DNA of 64,000 nt from an uncultured Roseovarius sp. (GTDB lineage: Bacteria; Pseudomonadota; Alphaproteobacteria; Rhodobacterales; Rhodobacteraceae), in the NCBI RefSeq assembly GCF_947489715.1, contig NZ_CANLER010000014.1, positions 1-64,000 of the forward strand, in the 5' to 3' direction. This document shows, piece after piece, positions 16,111 through 24,983 of this stretch. The translations under genes were made by a program, and so were the position numbers. The notes below the pieces were generated by a model that worked only from the letters and a program-made list of their open reading frames with translations, was not told the DNA's origin and did no database searches. How positions within the stretch are numbered: the first letter of the stretch is position 1; each line of letters begins with the position of its first letter.

Positions 16111-16177
16111 CAACGTCCGCTATTCGAAAGCTGCACTGCCGCAACTACTCTGATTGCCAAGGTCGGCTTCGGGCCGG
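16111..16177 (+). repeat. Dispersed intergenic repeat, copy 5
   Basis: CAACGTCCGCTATTCGAAAG, ending AAGGTCGGCTTCGGGCCGG. Divergent middle. Confidence 0.55.
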
Positions 16178-16215
16178 AGGAACCGCAATATTGAGCTCTG
16201 CTTGGAAACCCGGCG

Positions 16216-17082
16216 TCAAATCTGGTTTTCGGCTTCTTTGGCAGCTATTTCACGCAAGCCAACGATGGCTATTTCCAATGCTGGTTTGTCAATTGGATCA
16301 GCATTGTAGACCAGGTAAGCCGGGCGCTTCAAAACCGGGGCACCCTCCATCAGATAGAGTTTTTTCTCAGCAATCATTCCCTGAACGACACGAAGCGGAA
16401 AATATCCCGAGCCACCGTTTTTCAGGATGTATTGTAATCCCAACGGGCCCAAGCCTACAGTGATTGCAGCGGTTTCCATGTTTGGGAATGCCTGGGCATG
16501 AGCGTCCAGAAATACATCACCCCAATCGACAAATACATAATCTTCAATCCAGCCCGTTGTGAGTTCGCGCTGTTTCGTGCTGACGAGAACCAGTGCTTCT
16601 TCCAGCAAGGTTTCGACAATGAGGTCGGATGTATGACGAGGTTGATACATCACGCCAATATCCAGCAACCCATCAGTGAGCATTGCCATTTGGGCGGGTG
16701 AGTAATCCGTCTGGATGTTCAAGGCGATGTCGGGAGCCTGACATCTCATCCATGCCATCCAATCAAGAACCAGTCGTTCCCAAAGACTGACCTGAGCACC
16801 CACCGAAAGCATGCTGCGGAATTCGGGCCGGAGAGTAACGGTATGCAAGGATTTTTGCCAAAATGACTTTATGTTTTTTGCATAGAAGAGAAACTGTTGT
16901 CCCGCAGCTGTCAGACGGCATCCTGAATGGTTTCTGATCAACAGAGAGTGTCCGACAAGCTGCTCCAGTGCTTTGATGCGAGCGCTCACGGTTGACTGAG
17001 TGACATTCAGTGTTTGTGCAGCGCGATTGAAACTTCCGGTTTCCGCAAGTTCAAGGAATGTCTTTATCTGATCCAAGGTCAT
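16216..17082 (-). CDS. LysR-family transcriptional regulator
   Basis: 288 residues. N-terminal winged helix with F-N-R-A-A-Q-T-L-N-V-T-Q-S-T-V-S-A-R-I (about 18-36), linker helix, then a LysR substrate-binding domain. ATG at 17082. The EamA exporter gene starts 111 bp away on the opposite strand, so this regulator probably controls that exporter and itself from the shared gap. Confidence 0.85.
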   Translation of the reverse strand: MTLDQIKTFLELAETGSFNRAAQTLNVTQSTVSARIKALEQLVGHSLLIRNHSGCRLTAAGQQFLFYAKNIKSFWQKSLHTVTLRPEFRSMLSVGAQVSLWERLVLDWMAWMRCQAPDIALNIQTDYSPAQMAMLTDGLLDIGVMYQPRHTSDLIVETLLEEALVLVSTKQRELTTGWIEDYVFVDWGDVFLDAHAQAFPNMETAAITVGLGPLGLQYILKNGGSGYFPLRVVQGMIAEKKLYLMEGAPVLKRPAYLVYNADPIDKPALEIAIVGLREIAAKEAENQI

Positions 17083-17193
17083 TCGTTCACCATACGGCTC
17101 AATCGTAATTTTCGATTGATCCTATCATATCTATTTGTTTTCCAGATGTACTTTACTCGTGCACACTCCGAGGAACAACACAACCGGGGAGGC

Positions 17194-18213
17194 ATGAACG
17201 TTTTGTCCACAACGACGACAAATACTGCTCCACCAAAGGTGAACGACGTCAGTGGTGATGCTGATAATCCGCTTCAGGGTATTGTCCTGATTGCGTTGGG
17301 GATCGGTACGTTTAGCCTGCAGGATGTCATTATCCGGAGTATTGGCGACACCTACCCTGGGTTTGAGATCATGTTCATCCGTGGCCTTGTGGCGATCGGG
17401 CCAATATTTTTGATCGTTCTGTACAGCGGAGGCGTTCGAACACTCAAAGTTCGGCATTTCGGGCTAAATGTCCTACGTGGGTTGTTGTGCTTGATCTCGT
17501 ACACTGCATATTACATGGGCTTGCAGGCACTGCCTCTGGCTGAGACGACCGCAATATTCTTCATCTCTCCCTTGATTGTGACGATGCTTTCGGCGCTAAT
17601 TTTGCGAGAGACAGTGGGCATTCGCAGATGGGGCGCAGTTCTGGCGGGATTTGCCGGGGTGTTGTTGATTGTGCAGCCCACTAGCGGCTCGATATCGCCT
17701 GCGATTTGCCTTCCTATTCTCGCGGCTTGTACCTATGCGGCCAGCATCATTATCACCCGACGGATTGGAAGGTCTCAAACAGGCGCGTCAATGGCCTTCT
17801 ACGCCATGCTGGTATTCGTGGCCGTCAGCGGCATTGCCGGATTAGCTTTTGGCCAAGGCCAAATAGATACGGCTGTGCACCCAAGCATGGACTTTTTGGT
17901 GCGAGCCTGGGTTGTGCCAACCGCTTTGGACGCGTTGATGATTGCGGTGTGCGGCGTGATTGCAGCATTTGGGTTTTATTGCCTGGCACAGGGGTACAAG
18001 GTTGCGCCTGTCAGTGTGGTTGCGCCGTTCGAATTTGTCTCAATGCCACTTGCAGTATTTTGGGGATTTGCAATTTGGTCGGAAGTACCAACTACGTTGG
18101 TGTTGGCGGGGATCACAACAATTATTGTCAGCGGCATTTATGTGCTGAAACGTGAGGGCTTGCCTGGCAAGAAACCTTTGACCACGGGCCGTGGCGTACG
18201 GTTCAGTCTCTGA
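17194..18213 (+). CDS. EamA/DMT-family transporter
   Basis: 339 residues with ten predicted membrane helices in two EamA repeats (first about residues 28-165, second about 178-315). The DMT family exports amino acids, metabolites or drugs; the substrate is not readable. The frame is open to 17014, inside the divergent LysR gene; I take the ATG at 17194, which has GGGGAGG immediately upstream, although the spacing is short. The hydrophilic first 25 residues are Thr/Asn-rich. Likely regulated by the divergent LysR protein. Confidence 0.85.
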   Translation: MNVLSTTTTNTAPPKVNDVSGDADNPLQGIVLIALGIGTFSLQDVIIRSIGDTYPGFEIMFIRGLVAIGPIFLIVLYSGGVRTLKVRHFGLNVLRGLLCLISYTAYYMGLQALPLAETTAIFFISPLIVTMLSALILRETVGIRRWGAVLAGFAGVLLIVQPTSGSISPAICLPILAACTYAASIIITRRIGRSQTGASMAFYAMLVFVAVSGIAGLAFGQGQIDTAVHPSMDFLVRAWVVPTALDALMIAVCGVIAAFGFYCLAQGYKVAPVSVVAPFEFVSMPLAVFWGFAIWSEVPTTLVLAGITTIIVSGIYVLKREGLPGKKPLTTGRGVRFSL

Positions 18214-18323
18214 GACGAGGGTCTATTCCATAAATCTTACGCGCGTAGTTGCAAGCGACCAACATCGAACTCGGGCATGTCATTGGAAGTGATCTTTGAA
18301 ATCTTTCTTCGAAAGGAATCGCT

Positions 18324-19046
18324 ATGAGACATAGTTTACGCCTGCACATTTTTGCGCTTCTGGTAATGGCTGCTTTCCTGCCTGCCGCCACACAGAAGAC
18401 AACCGCTCAAACGCGCGAAGAGTTTGAACTTCATCTCGTACTCGCATTCGATGTGTCAGCCAGCATCAACGATTCCGAATTTGCATTGCAACGAAATGGA
18501 ACCGCCAATGCGCTGCGCCATTCTTCAGTCCGCAATGCGATTTCAGAGGCGCGTGGGGGCATTGCGATATCCATCGTGCAATGGTCAAGCATTCAGCAAC
18601 AGGTACTTGCTATGGATTGGGTTGCACTCAAGAACGACGACGACGTAATAAAATTTGCAGATGCCGTTGGAAACATGCCACGCATCTTGCCTGGTGGCGG
18701 CACCATGGTGCACGCAGGGTTGGAGTTTTCTGAGCGTCAGTTTGATGCAGCGCCGGGCGTCGCAAGGCGGCATGTGATCGATTTGTCTGGTAACGGCCGA
18801 AGTGACGACTTCGAGCAGATGCTGGCAACACGTGAACGTCTCGTGGGTCGAGGCATCGTTATCAATGGGCTCGCGATCGAAGAGGATTACGACGACCTGT
18901 CCGATTACTTTAGCGCATCGCTGATCGGCGGTGCTGGGGCATTTGTCGTTACGGCGAATGGTCATGAAGACTTCGGCGATGCGATGCAGATAAAGTTGTT
19001 TCGTGAAATCAATGGTGCAGTTTATGCTAAGCTTTTCCCTCAATGA
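18324..19046 (+). CDS. Secreted DUF1194 (von Willebrand A-like) protein
   Basis: 240 residues. Signal peptide at about 1-29 (H-I-F-A-L-L-V-M-A-A-F-L-P-A-A). The mature part begins with L-V-L-A-F-D-V-S-A-S-I, a D-x-S-x-S metal-ion site of the von Willebrand A fold, and continues with the DUF1194 pattern G-G-G-T-M-V-H-A-G-L and H-V-I-D-L-S-G-N-G. Probably periplasmic; function unknown. Single gene: an intergenic repeat copy follows. Confidence 0.8.
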   Translation: MRHSLRLHIFALLVMAAFLPAATQKTTAQTREEFELHLVLAFDVSASINDSEFALQRNGTANALRHSSVRNAISEARGGIAISIVQWSSIQQQVLAMDWVALKNDDDVIKFADAVGNMPRILPGGGTMVHAGLEFSERQFDAAPGVARRHVIDLSGNGRSDDFEQMLATRERLVGRGIVINGLAIEEDYDDLSDYFSASLIGGAGAFVVTANGHEDFGDAMQIKLFREINGAVYAKLFPQ

Positions 19047-19084
19047 ATTTGGTCGCGGATGGTATCGCTGGAATCTGTTTATCC

Positions 19085-19170
19085 AAAATGCTGCGCTGTG
19101 CACGAACGTCCGCTAACGGGAAGTCGGATAGGTAAAATCGAGCAGAGCTGAATGTCGGGTCTGGGCCGGG
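19085..19170 (+). repeat. Dispersed intergenic repeat, copy 6
   Basis: AAATGCTGCGCTGTGCACGA, then GTCCGCTAACGGGAAG, then GAATGTCGGGTCTGGGCCGG. One of the best-conserved copies. Confidence 0.7.
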
Positions 19171-19251
19171 ATACCATTACCACGAAGAACATTTATTCCG
19201 TAACCTGGCTGCTCCCTTTAGGATCGAAACAGATTGTATAGGATTAAGACC

Positions 19252-19956
19252 ATGGGACGTCTTGAAACCATTCGGGCAGCGGCAACCTGGAGAGATATCT
19301 TCCAAGGCCAATTGCTACACCTTGGGCTCATTGTACTTCTCGTCTCTGGCGCCTTTTCTCTCCTGGTAGCAAATAGTTCGGACCGTACATTTTTTGGCTG
19401 GAATGCTCAGGAATGGGCAGTTTGTTCGATAGTGATTGCTGTTGTCCATCAGGTCCTGGTTGCAGTGGTTTTCCGGTTTGAACTTTACAATGGCTTGATG
19501 ACTCGGATGTTTCGAGATCGAGCACTAACCGTATGGGGTGCGGTTTTTTTGCCATTGCTCGTTGCGCGTCCCATCACAATCATCATTGTCGGGTGGCTCG
19601 ATCAGGCACCTATCTCCAGCTTTCGCAGCATTGAGGTTGTTGTGGCTATACCGGCGATATTAGTTGCCATCGTGACCATGCACTCGGTGATCAAGTACTT
19701 CACTATCCGACGTGCTATCGGTGCTGATCACTTCGATGATGAAATCATCGCCATGCCACTCGTCAAACAAGGGATGTTCAAATACACATCCAACGGCATG
19801 TACGGTCTGGTGTTTCTGGGTCTCTGGGGCATCGCGCTTGCCTTTGGATCATGGAACGCCTTCATCGTGGCATTTTTCCAGCACGTGTACATTTGGGTTC
19901 ACATGGTTCTGACGGAACAGCCCGACATTGATCGGATTTATGGGCACGGTAAATAA
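19252..19956 (+). CDS. Integral membrane protein, PEMT/ICMT-type methyltransferase-like
   Basis: 234 residues with about six membrane helices. The C-terminal third (V-K-Q-G-M-F-K-Y-T-S-N-G-M-Y-G-L, then H-V-Y-I-W-V-H-M-V-L-T-E-Q-P-D-I) resembles the SAM-binding end of phospholipid or isoprenylcysteine methyltransferases, whose usual form is G-P-Y-R-Y-x-R-N-P-M-Y and a later E-x-x-L. The match is partial: the Arg-Asn-Pro is Ser-Asn-Gly here, so activity is uncertain. ATG at 19252 chosen; a TTG at 19234 is possible. Flanked on both sides by repeat copies. Confidence 0.6.
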   Translation: MGRLETIRAAATWRDIFQGQLLHLGLIVLLVSGAFSLLVANSSDRTFFGWNAQEWAVCSIVIAVVHQVLVAVVFRFELYNGLMTRMFRDRALTVWGAVFLPLLVARPITIIIVGWLDQAPISSFRSIEVVVAIPAILVAIVTMHSVIKYFTIRRAIGADHFDDEIIAMPLVKQGMFKYTSNGMYGLVFLGLWGIALAFGSWNAFIVAFFQHVYIWVHMVLTEQPDIDRIYGHGK

Positions 19957-20023
19957 CAGATCCAAAGATTCTGAGTTTTGTGCCGATGACGGTTCATTAC
20001 ACCAAATCGTCCTCGGCTTTTCC

Positions 20024-20108
20024 TGAATGCTGCACCTTGAATGAAGGGCTGCTTTCAGGAACATGATCGATAGAATTCAAGTAGAGTTGAATGTCGGCAA
20101 TGGGCCGG
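20024..20108 (+). repeat. Dispersed intergenic repeat, copy 7
   Basis: GAATGCTGCACCTTGAATGA, then GGCTGCTTTCAGGAA, then GAATGTCGGCAATGGGCCGG. Confidence 0.65.
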
Positions 20109-20162
20109 ACTAACGGAGTGGCAGGCAGCCTCGGGTAGGCGGCAAACGGTACGAACATGAAA

Positions 20163-20678
20163 CTATGCCGCGCGAGACTTTCTGCAGCGCAGGCCGACAA
20201 TCCCGACAAATCCGATAAGCCCGCTTAAAAGTAGCGCAGACCCTGCAGGCAGGGGGATCGCGGCGACCGGGCGGTCCGTAAAGACCGGGACGGAGCCTGT
20301 GACTTCGAAAAATGCTCCAAATGGAATGGTTTGCTCCGATGTGACGCAATTGTCGAAGAGGCAATCAAAGTTGGTGAGAAGTCCGCTCACCCCAGTCCCG
20401 ATGACCGGGTCCGTGTACGAGAACGCCATGTCGGTCAGGGCACCCGCTGAGAATGTGAATGCATTCGACAGAGCACCGCTGGAATCGAACAAGTAACTGT
20501 CAAAGGCACCATTGAAAGTTACCGACGAAGCACTTGATACGCCATCCGCATCGTCCAAGCCAAAGAAGGTACCGAACACGCCTGCAAACGAGAAATCCAA
20601 ATCAATCGATGCTGCGAAACCGGGGCCTGCCATGACCGATCCAAGAACTACCGCTCCGAGAAGTGATTTGATGTTCAT
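20163..20678 (-). CDS. VPLPA-CTERM sorted secreted protein, copy 1
   Basis: 171 residues. Signal peptide M-N-I-K-S-L-L-G-A-V-V-L-G-S-V-M-A; a beta-rich body with G-T-F-F-G-L-D-D-A-D-G-V-S-S-A-S-S; and a C-terminal VPLPA-CTERM signal: I-P-L-P-A, a hydrophobic helix L-L-L-S-G-L-I-G-F-V-G-I, and the basic end R-C-R-K-S-R. Such signals are read by exosortase/archaeosortase-type enzymes and lead to surface display or release. The ATG at 20678 has AAAGGAG 6 nt upstream. Tandem paralogue of the next gene; no exosortase gene in the window. Confidence 0.85.
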   Translation of the reverse strand: MNIKSLLGAVVLGSVMAGPGFAASIDLDFSFAGVFGTFFGLDDADGVSSASSVTFNGAFDSYLFDSSGALSNAFTFSAGALTDMAFSYTDPVIGTGVSGLLTNFDCLFDNCVTSEQTIPFGAFFEVTGSVPVFTDRPVAAIPLPAGSALLLSGLIGFVGIVGLRCRKSRAA

Positions 20679-20732
20679 GAATTTCTCCTTTGTGAATTGA
20701 CGATGTGCACCCAATCGGTGCGGTCGTACTGC

Positions 20733-21236
20733 CTAAAATTGCTGAGTTACCCGCCGGAAGCCGGCAAGCCCGATAAGCCCGCTAAGAAGTAAAATAGCCC
20801 CTGCAGGCACGGGTACTGCTGCGACTGGGCGGATCGTGAAATCAGGGGCGAAACTTGTGAAGATAGTAGTAGTTCCCAGTGGGATGGTTCGCTCCCGAGA
20901 TGTGCAACTGCCGATAAGGCAATCAAAGTTGTCGAGAATTCCGTCCGCCTCATCTCCGATGACCGGGCCCACAAACGAGAACGCTATGTCAGTTAGAGAG
21001 CCAGCGGAGAATGTAAATGCATTTGACACAGAACCGATGGGAATGAACAAGTAACTGTCTTCGAGCCCATTATAAATCACCGACGAAGCACTTGATACGC
21101 CATCCGCATCGTCTAAGCCAAAGAAAGTACCGGTCCTGCCACCAAGCATGAAATCCAGATCAATGGGGGCCGCTGTTCCGGGCGTAGAGATGACAAGTGC
21201 AAAAGCTGCCGTTCCTAAAAATGATTTGAAATTCAC
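20733..21236 (-). CDS. VPLPA-CTERM sorted secreted protein, copy 2
   Basis: 167 residues, same plan as its neighbour: signal peptide, the shared G-T-F-F-G-L-D-D-A-D-G-V-S-S-A-S-S motif, and C-terminal V-P-V-P-A, hydrophobic helix and basic end. I chose the GTG at 21236 because it aligns with the ATG of copy 1 (V-N-F-K-S-F-L versus M-N-I-K-S-L-L) and has GGAGGT just upstream; an ATG 4 codons earlier would include that ribosome site in the coding region. The two genes arose by tandem duplication. Function unknown. Confidence 0.85.
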   Translation of the reverse strand: MNFKSFLGTAAFALVISTPGTAAPIDLDFMLGGRTGTFFGLDDADGVSSASSVIYNGLEDSYLFIPIGSVSNAFTFSAGSLTDIAFSFVGPVIGDEADGILDNFDCLIGSCTSRERTIPLGTTTIFTSFAPDFTIRPVAAVPVPAGAILLLSGLIGLAGFRRVTQQF

Positions 21237-21467
21237 TGATACCTCCATCCGGAATTGACGATGTGAATTGCCTCAAGTTGCCGAGGCTGTTTCCACCAAT
21301 TGAACGCTGGCAGAATTTCAGTTTTTCGCGGCACCTCCGAAGCTCTTATTCCGGAACTGAGTTCTTCTGTTCACGCCAATGGACCTGATCATAGGGTAGT
21401 CCCCCTTTGAGCAAGTGTTGCGTTTGTGTTGATTCAGTTCCCCGCGCTCCCTACAATTTTAAATATC

Positions 21468-22973
21468 ATGCAATTTTGGACGTTTACGCCAAACGAGAAC
21501 CGCCTCGAATCCAGAGATGAAATCGCCCACTTGACTGGCCGGGCAAGCGCAGTCTTGAAGCTGCTGGCGAGCAGACCAAACGAAGTGGTGAGCCAAGATG
21601 AAATCCTCAAATTCGTCTGGAAAAACATACATGTGACACCGGACCTTGTTCGTGAATATGTCTTTGACCTGCGTCAGGCTCTTGGGGACAGCGCGGTGAA
21701 TCCCACCTACATCGAAACGGTTCGAGGTAAAGGGTACCGGTTGATCCAGGGCGTGGAATTTGCCAGGCAAAAGGCAACGGAGCCAGGGCCCACACAGCGG
21801 GCCAGGATCGCGGTGTTGCGCCCCGACTGCATGATCGGAGGTGAACGCTGGCAGCGTTTCGCCGATGGCATGGCCGACGAATTGATCACTGACCTTGCGA
21901 GGTTCAGCGACATTGCAGTTATCGCCCGGACGTCATCTTTCGCCGCAGATAAATCAAAGCAGATCACAGAGATCGCAGAGGCGCTGAGATGCGATTACGT
22001 TCTTGAAAGCAGCCTTTCAGTTGGGCGCGGTCAACTCAAAGCACAATTCCAGCTCATTGACGGACGATCCGGTATACATGTCTGGGCCGATTGCATTGAA
22101 CGCCCGATCGGCTCCATGCCCGAATTGTCGGGTGAAATCGCATTGTCAGTCGCAAATCTGATAGGAGGTATCTCCGGCGCCGTAATGAGGGCTGAACGGC
22201 GTTACGCGGTCCGCAAACCAGCTTCTGAACTCGACGCATATGAAAATTACGTACTCGCATGTCATTTTGAGGATTTCTACGATCAGAAGTCCATGCGCCG
22301 GGGTCTCATGCACGCAGAGCAGGCGATCGAACTTGATCCGGAGTTCGCACGTGGTCATCTTTTGCACGCCCTGTTCTGCGACAAAGGGGAAAGCATTTCT
22401 GATGAGACGAGCCGCGAGGAATGGCTGTCAAAAATGGCGGACTCAGCTGAAGCAGGGCGCCGGATCGATTCCAGAGACTCATTGATTTTATCGCAATGCG
22501 CCCGAGCGTTCGCTTCGACAGGGCGCAGTGAGGAAGCCAGAAATGTAGCCGTACGTTCTGCAGATATGGCAGAGAATGATTCACACGCCGCAATTAATGC
22601 AGCATCTGCACTTACGCTTGTCGCCGGAGAATACGAACTTGCGGACCAAATGATCAAAACCGCGTACAAGCTTTGTCCGACGCCGCCTGAGTTTTATGCG
22701 TTCGCGCATGGAAGGAACTTGTTGTTTTCGGGGCGTGCATCCGAAGCAGAGGTCGTCGCCAGCGCAGGTCCAGATTTTGAGTCAACTTACGTCATCCGCT
22801 GTCTGGCTCAGAGCCTACAAGGGAAGGTACCAGAGGCCGAGGCAACGTGGCAGAAATTGCTCAAGAAATACCCGTATTTCAGCTTCGAAAATTACCCACA
22901 ATCTATGGGTATGGTTTCGAAATCTACTACCGACATTTTTGACGAGGCGGTCGAAAGACTCAATATCAAGTGA
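21468..22973 (+). CDS. CadC-like winged-helix regulator with TPR domain
   Basis: About 501 residues. Residues 1-95 are an OmpR/PhoB-type winged helix (L-T-G-R-A-S-A-V-L-K-L-L, E-V-V-S-Q-D-E-I-L, Y-V-F-D-L-R-Q-A-L-G, Y-I-E-T-V-R-G-K-G-Y-R-L). The middle (I-A-V-L-R-P-D... G-M-A-D-E-L-I-T-D-L-A-R) is the domain often found in CadC/adenylate-cyclase-like regulators, and from about 280 onward there are tetratricopeptide-type helices. No membrane helix, so it is probably cytoplasmic. ATG at 21468 chosen over a GTG at 21426 because the domain begins right there. It is divergent from the VPLPA-CTERM pair and is a candidate regulator of it. Confidence 0.8.
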   Translation: MQFWTFTPNENRLESRDEIAHLTGRASAVLKLLASRPNEVVSQDEILKFVWKNIHVTPDLVREYVFDLRQALGDSAVNPTYIETVRGKGYRLIQGVEFARQKATEPGPTQRARIAVLRPDCMIGGERWQRFADGMADELITDLARFSDIAVIARTSSFAADKSKQITEIAEALRCDYVLESSLSVGRGQLKAQFQLIDGRSGIHVWADCIERPIGSMPELSGEIALSVANLIGGISGAVMRAERRYAVRKPASELDAYENYVLACHFEDFYDQKSMRRGLMHAEQAIELDPEFARGHLLHALFCDKGESISDETSREEWLSKMADSAEAGRRIDSRDSLILSQCARAFASTGRSEEARNVAVRSADMAENDSHAAINAASALTLVAGEYELADQMIKTAYKLCPTPPEFYAFAHGRNLLFSGRASEAEVVASAGPDFESTYVIRCLAQSLQGKVPEAEATWQKLLKKYPYFSFENYPQSMGMVSKSTTDIFDEAVERLNIK

Positions 22974-23397
22974 ACGCGAATGTGTCTGTGTTTTCGCGAT
23001 CCGGATCGGTTAAAAATCGCATTTATTCCAGAAACTACATCTTAATCCGTTCGTCAGGCCAAAATGCTGCGGCATCGATCGAGGTCTGCTTTGCGGAAAC
23101 TTGAAAGGGTCACAACTCGTACTGGCGAACGTCGGCTTAGGGCCGTCCTGAATATCGGATCCGGTTAAGCAATCCGGTACTGCTGCATCTTCTCCGACGG
23201 CCGCCAAGAGTCCCAAACTTCATGATGCTGCGGCCAGGATCAACTGGCGCAAACTGTTACGAAGCTGCCATTCAAGTTTGCTAATCAACGGTATGTGAAT
23301 GAGGGATTGAGTTCCGTCTAATCCCGTAAAAGCTTCACTCGGTGGCAAAGAACTTGAGATAGGAAAAGTTCGCTTTCGATACCAGTTGCCCAAGACC
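22974..23397. other. Gene-free gap with one repeat copy
   Basis: No gene seen. It holds repeat copy 8 and ends where segmental duplication copy B begins. Confidence 0.6.
23060..23145 (+). repeat. Dispersed intergenic repeat, copy 8
   Basis: AAAATGCTGCGGCATCGATC, then GTCTGCTTTGCGGAA, then GAACGTCGGCTTAGGGCCG. Confidence 0.65.
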
Positions 23398-24370
23398 CAC
23401 CCGCAACGTCATGACCAGCTTTGGCATCGAAGACATGCTGAAGCTCAACGCTTGAGGGAGAAATTACATGAAGACTATACTGATCACCGGTGCTTCGTCG
23501 GGCATTGGCGAAGCCACCGCCAAACACTTTCAAACCAACAGTTGGAACGTCGTAGCCACGATGCGAAATCCCGATGGCGCTGGCGACCTCGCCGAACTGG
23601 ACAACGTCCATGTGGTGCGTCTTGATGTCACCGATCCGGACTCTATCAAAGATGCCGTTGCATCAAGCATCGACCGTTTCTGCAAGATTGACGTCTTGCT
23701 CAACAATGCAGGCTACGGTGCCTATGGCGCGCTGGAAGCGTTCTCCATGGATCGTATCCGGCGTCAATTCGACACCAACGTGATTGGCCTGATGGAAGTC
23801 ACGAAGACCGTGCTGCCGCACATGCGGGCAAACCGTTCGGGGACGTTGATTAATATTTCGTCTATTGGTGGTCAGATCACATTCCCGCTTGGCACGCTTT
23901 ATCACGGCACCAAGTTTGCGGTCGAAGGCTTGTCAGAAGCGCTACACTACGAGCTGGAACCGCTTGGCATCCACGTCCGCATTGTCGAGCCTGGAATGAT
24001 CAAAACAAACTTCGGCGGAAGCTCCTTCGACTTTGCTATAGACGAGCGCCTCTCGGACTATGCGCCGATGGCCGAAGCCATGGGGCGGGTCTTTGGAAAA
24101 CTGGCGTCCAACCCATCCGATCCTGAGACCGTTGCAGAAGTGATATGGGACGCCGCCAATGAGACCGGCGACCGCCTCAGGTTCCGCGCCGGAGCAGACG
24201 CCGTTGAACTTTTGGACAGACGGAAAGTACAGGACGACGCTACCTTCATCGGCCGGATCAAACAGCTAATGAGGGAGTAAGGTTTGGCGAAATCGCAGCG
24301 ATGGCAACGTCCGCTTTCGGGAAGCTGCGCTGCGGCATCGCTTGTCACAACGAGAATCTGGAATGGGCCG
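23398..24370 (+). repeat. Segmental duplication, copy B (partner 14357-15329)
   Basis: Carries the last 57 bp of the first SDR gene, without the rest of that gene, then the complete second SDR and the following repeat. The orphan gene tail shows the direction: 14 kb is the source, or both derive from an intact pair, and this is the truncated copy. Confidence 0.9.
23468..24280 (+). CDS. Short-chain dehydrogenase/reductase, duplicated copy B
   Basis: 270 residues with the same motifs as its twin at 14427: T-G-A-S-S-G-I-G, N-N-A-G, I-S-S-I-G-G and Y-H-G-T-K. The ribosome site GAGGGAG is also duplicated. The gene lacks the AraC regulator and first SDR of the other locus, so its transcription must come from another promoter or from the gap upstream. 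Between about 23836 and 23903 it differs from copy A at 16 positions, nearly all silent, while elsewhere differences are rare. Confidence 0.85.
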   Translation: MKTILITGASSGIGEATAKHFQTNSWNVVATMRNPDGAGDLAELDNVHVVRLDVTDPDSIKDAVASSIDRFCKIDVLLNNAGYGAYGALEAFSMDRIRRQFDTNVIGLMEVTKTVLPHMRANRSGTLINISSIGGQITFPLGTLYHGTKFAVEGLSEALHYELEPLGIHVRIVEPGMIKTNFGGSSFDFAIDERLSDYAPMAEAMGRVFGKLASNPSDPETVAEVIWDAANETGDRLRFRAGADAVELLDRRKVQDDATFIGRIKQLMRE

Positions 24371-24371
24371 G
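24295..24371 (+). repeat. Dispersed intergenic repeat, copy 9
   Basis: Duplicate of copy 4, at the right edge of segmental duplication copy B; ends GGAATGGGCCGG. Confidence 0.65.
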
Positions 24372-24442
24372 ATCAATCCAGCCTTAACGTTTTGCTCGAC
24401 AAGCACTCGCAATATCCTGATAGGAAACTCGAGACTCTGGTC

Positions 24443-24898
24443 TCACGTTTCCAACGGGCTGGTTCGACGAACCAGCGGGAAAAACCTGTCGTAGGCCAAA
24501 GTAAAGACATAGGTGTAAGCGACAACAAAGGACGTGACGACAATGTCTGTTACCAATGCGTCCAGCAATCCAATGCCGAGCCACCAAATGTATATTGGCA
24601 ACGAGGTAACGGTTAGGGAAATCTCGAAACCGAAGGCATGCAGAATCCGCCCGACATGTGACCGTTCACTAGACACTCGCCCGGAGCGGGCGTCAATTTT
24701 GTCGAACAGCCAATTGTAAACGAGATTTAGCAGCATTGCTTTGCCGGCGAGAACGGCACCAAGCACGCCGATTTCTGCAACGGGTTTATCGAAAAAAGCC
24801 GCTCCTACAGGCACTAAAATTGCCATCAGCAACAGTTCGAAGCAGATTGTATAGCGCAGACGATCTTTTCCAGACCTCAAGATGACTTTATCCGACAT
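24443..24898 (-). CDS. PACE-family multidrug efflux transporter
   Basis: 151 residues with four membrane helices in two similar halves, each an R-x-x-H/F-x-F-E-x-x-L-type bacterial transmembrane pair (D-R-L-R-Y-T-I-C-F-E-L-L and S-H-V-G-R-I-L-H-A-F-G-F-E; then W-L-F-D and A-Y-D-R-F-F-P). This is the proteobacterial antimicrobial compound efflux (PACE, AceI-like) family. The ATG at 24898 is preferred over one four codons earlier because GGAG lies 6 nt before it. Divergent from a LysR gene starting 85 bp away, the typical PACE arrangement, so that regulator probably controls it. Confidence 0.9.
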   Translation of the reverse strand: MSDKVILRSGKDRLRYTICFELLLMAILVPVGAAFFDKPVAEIGVLGAVLAGKAMLLNLVYNWLFDKIDARSGRVSSERSHVGRILHAFGFEISLTVTSLPIYIWWLGIGLLDALVTDIVVTSFVVAYTYVFTLAYDRFFPLVRRTSPLET

Positions 24899-24983
24899 AT
24901 GAGACTCCATTGTTGGAATTGCTTCTATCGAAGATATTTAGTATTAATAGTTAATTAGTATCTGAATATCAGATAGGTATTTC

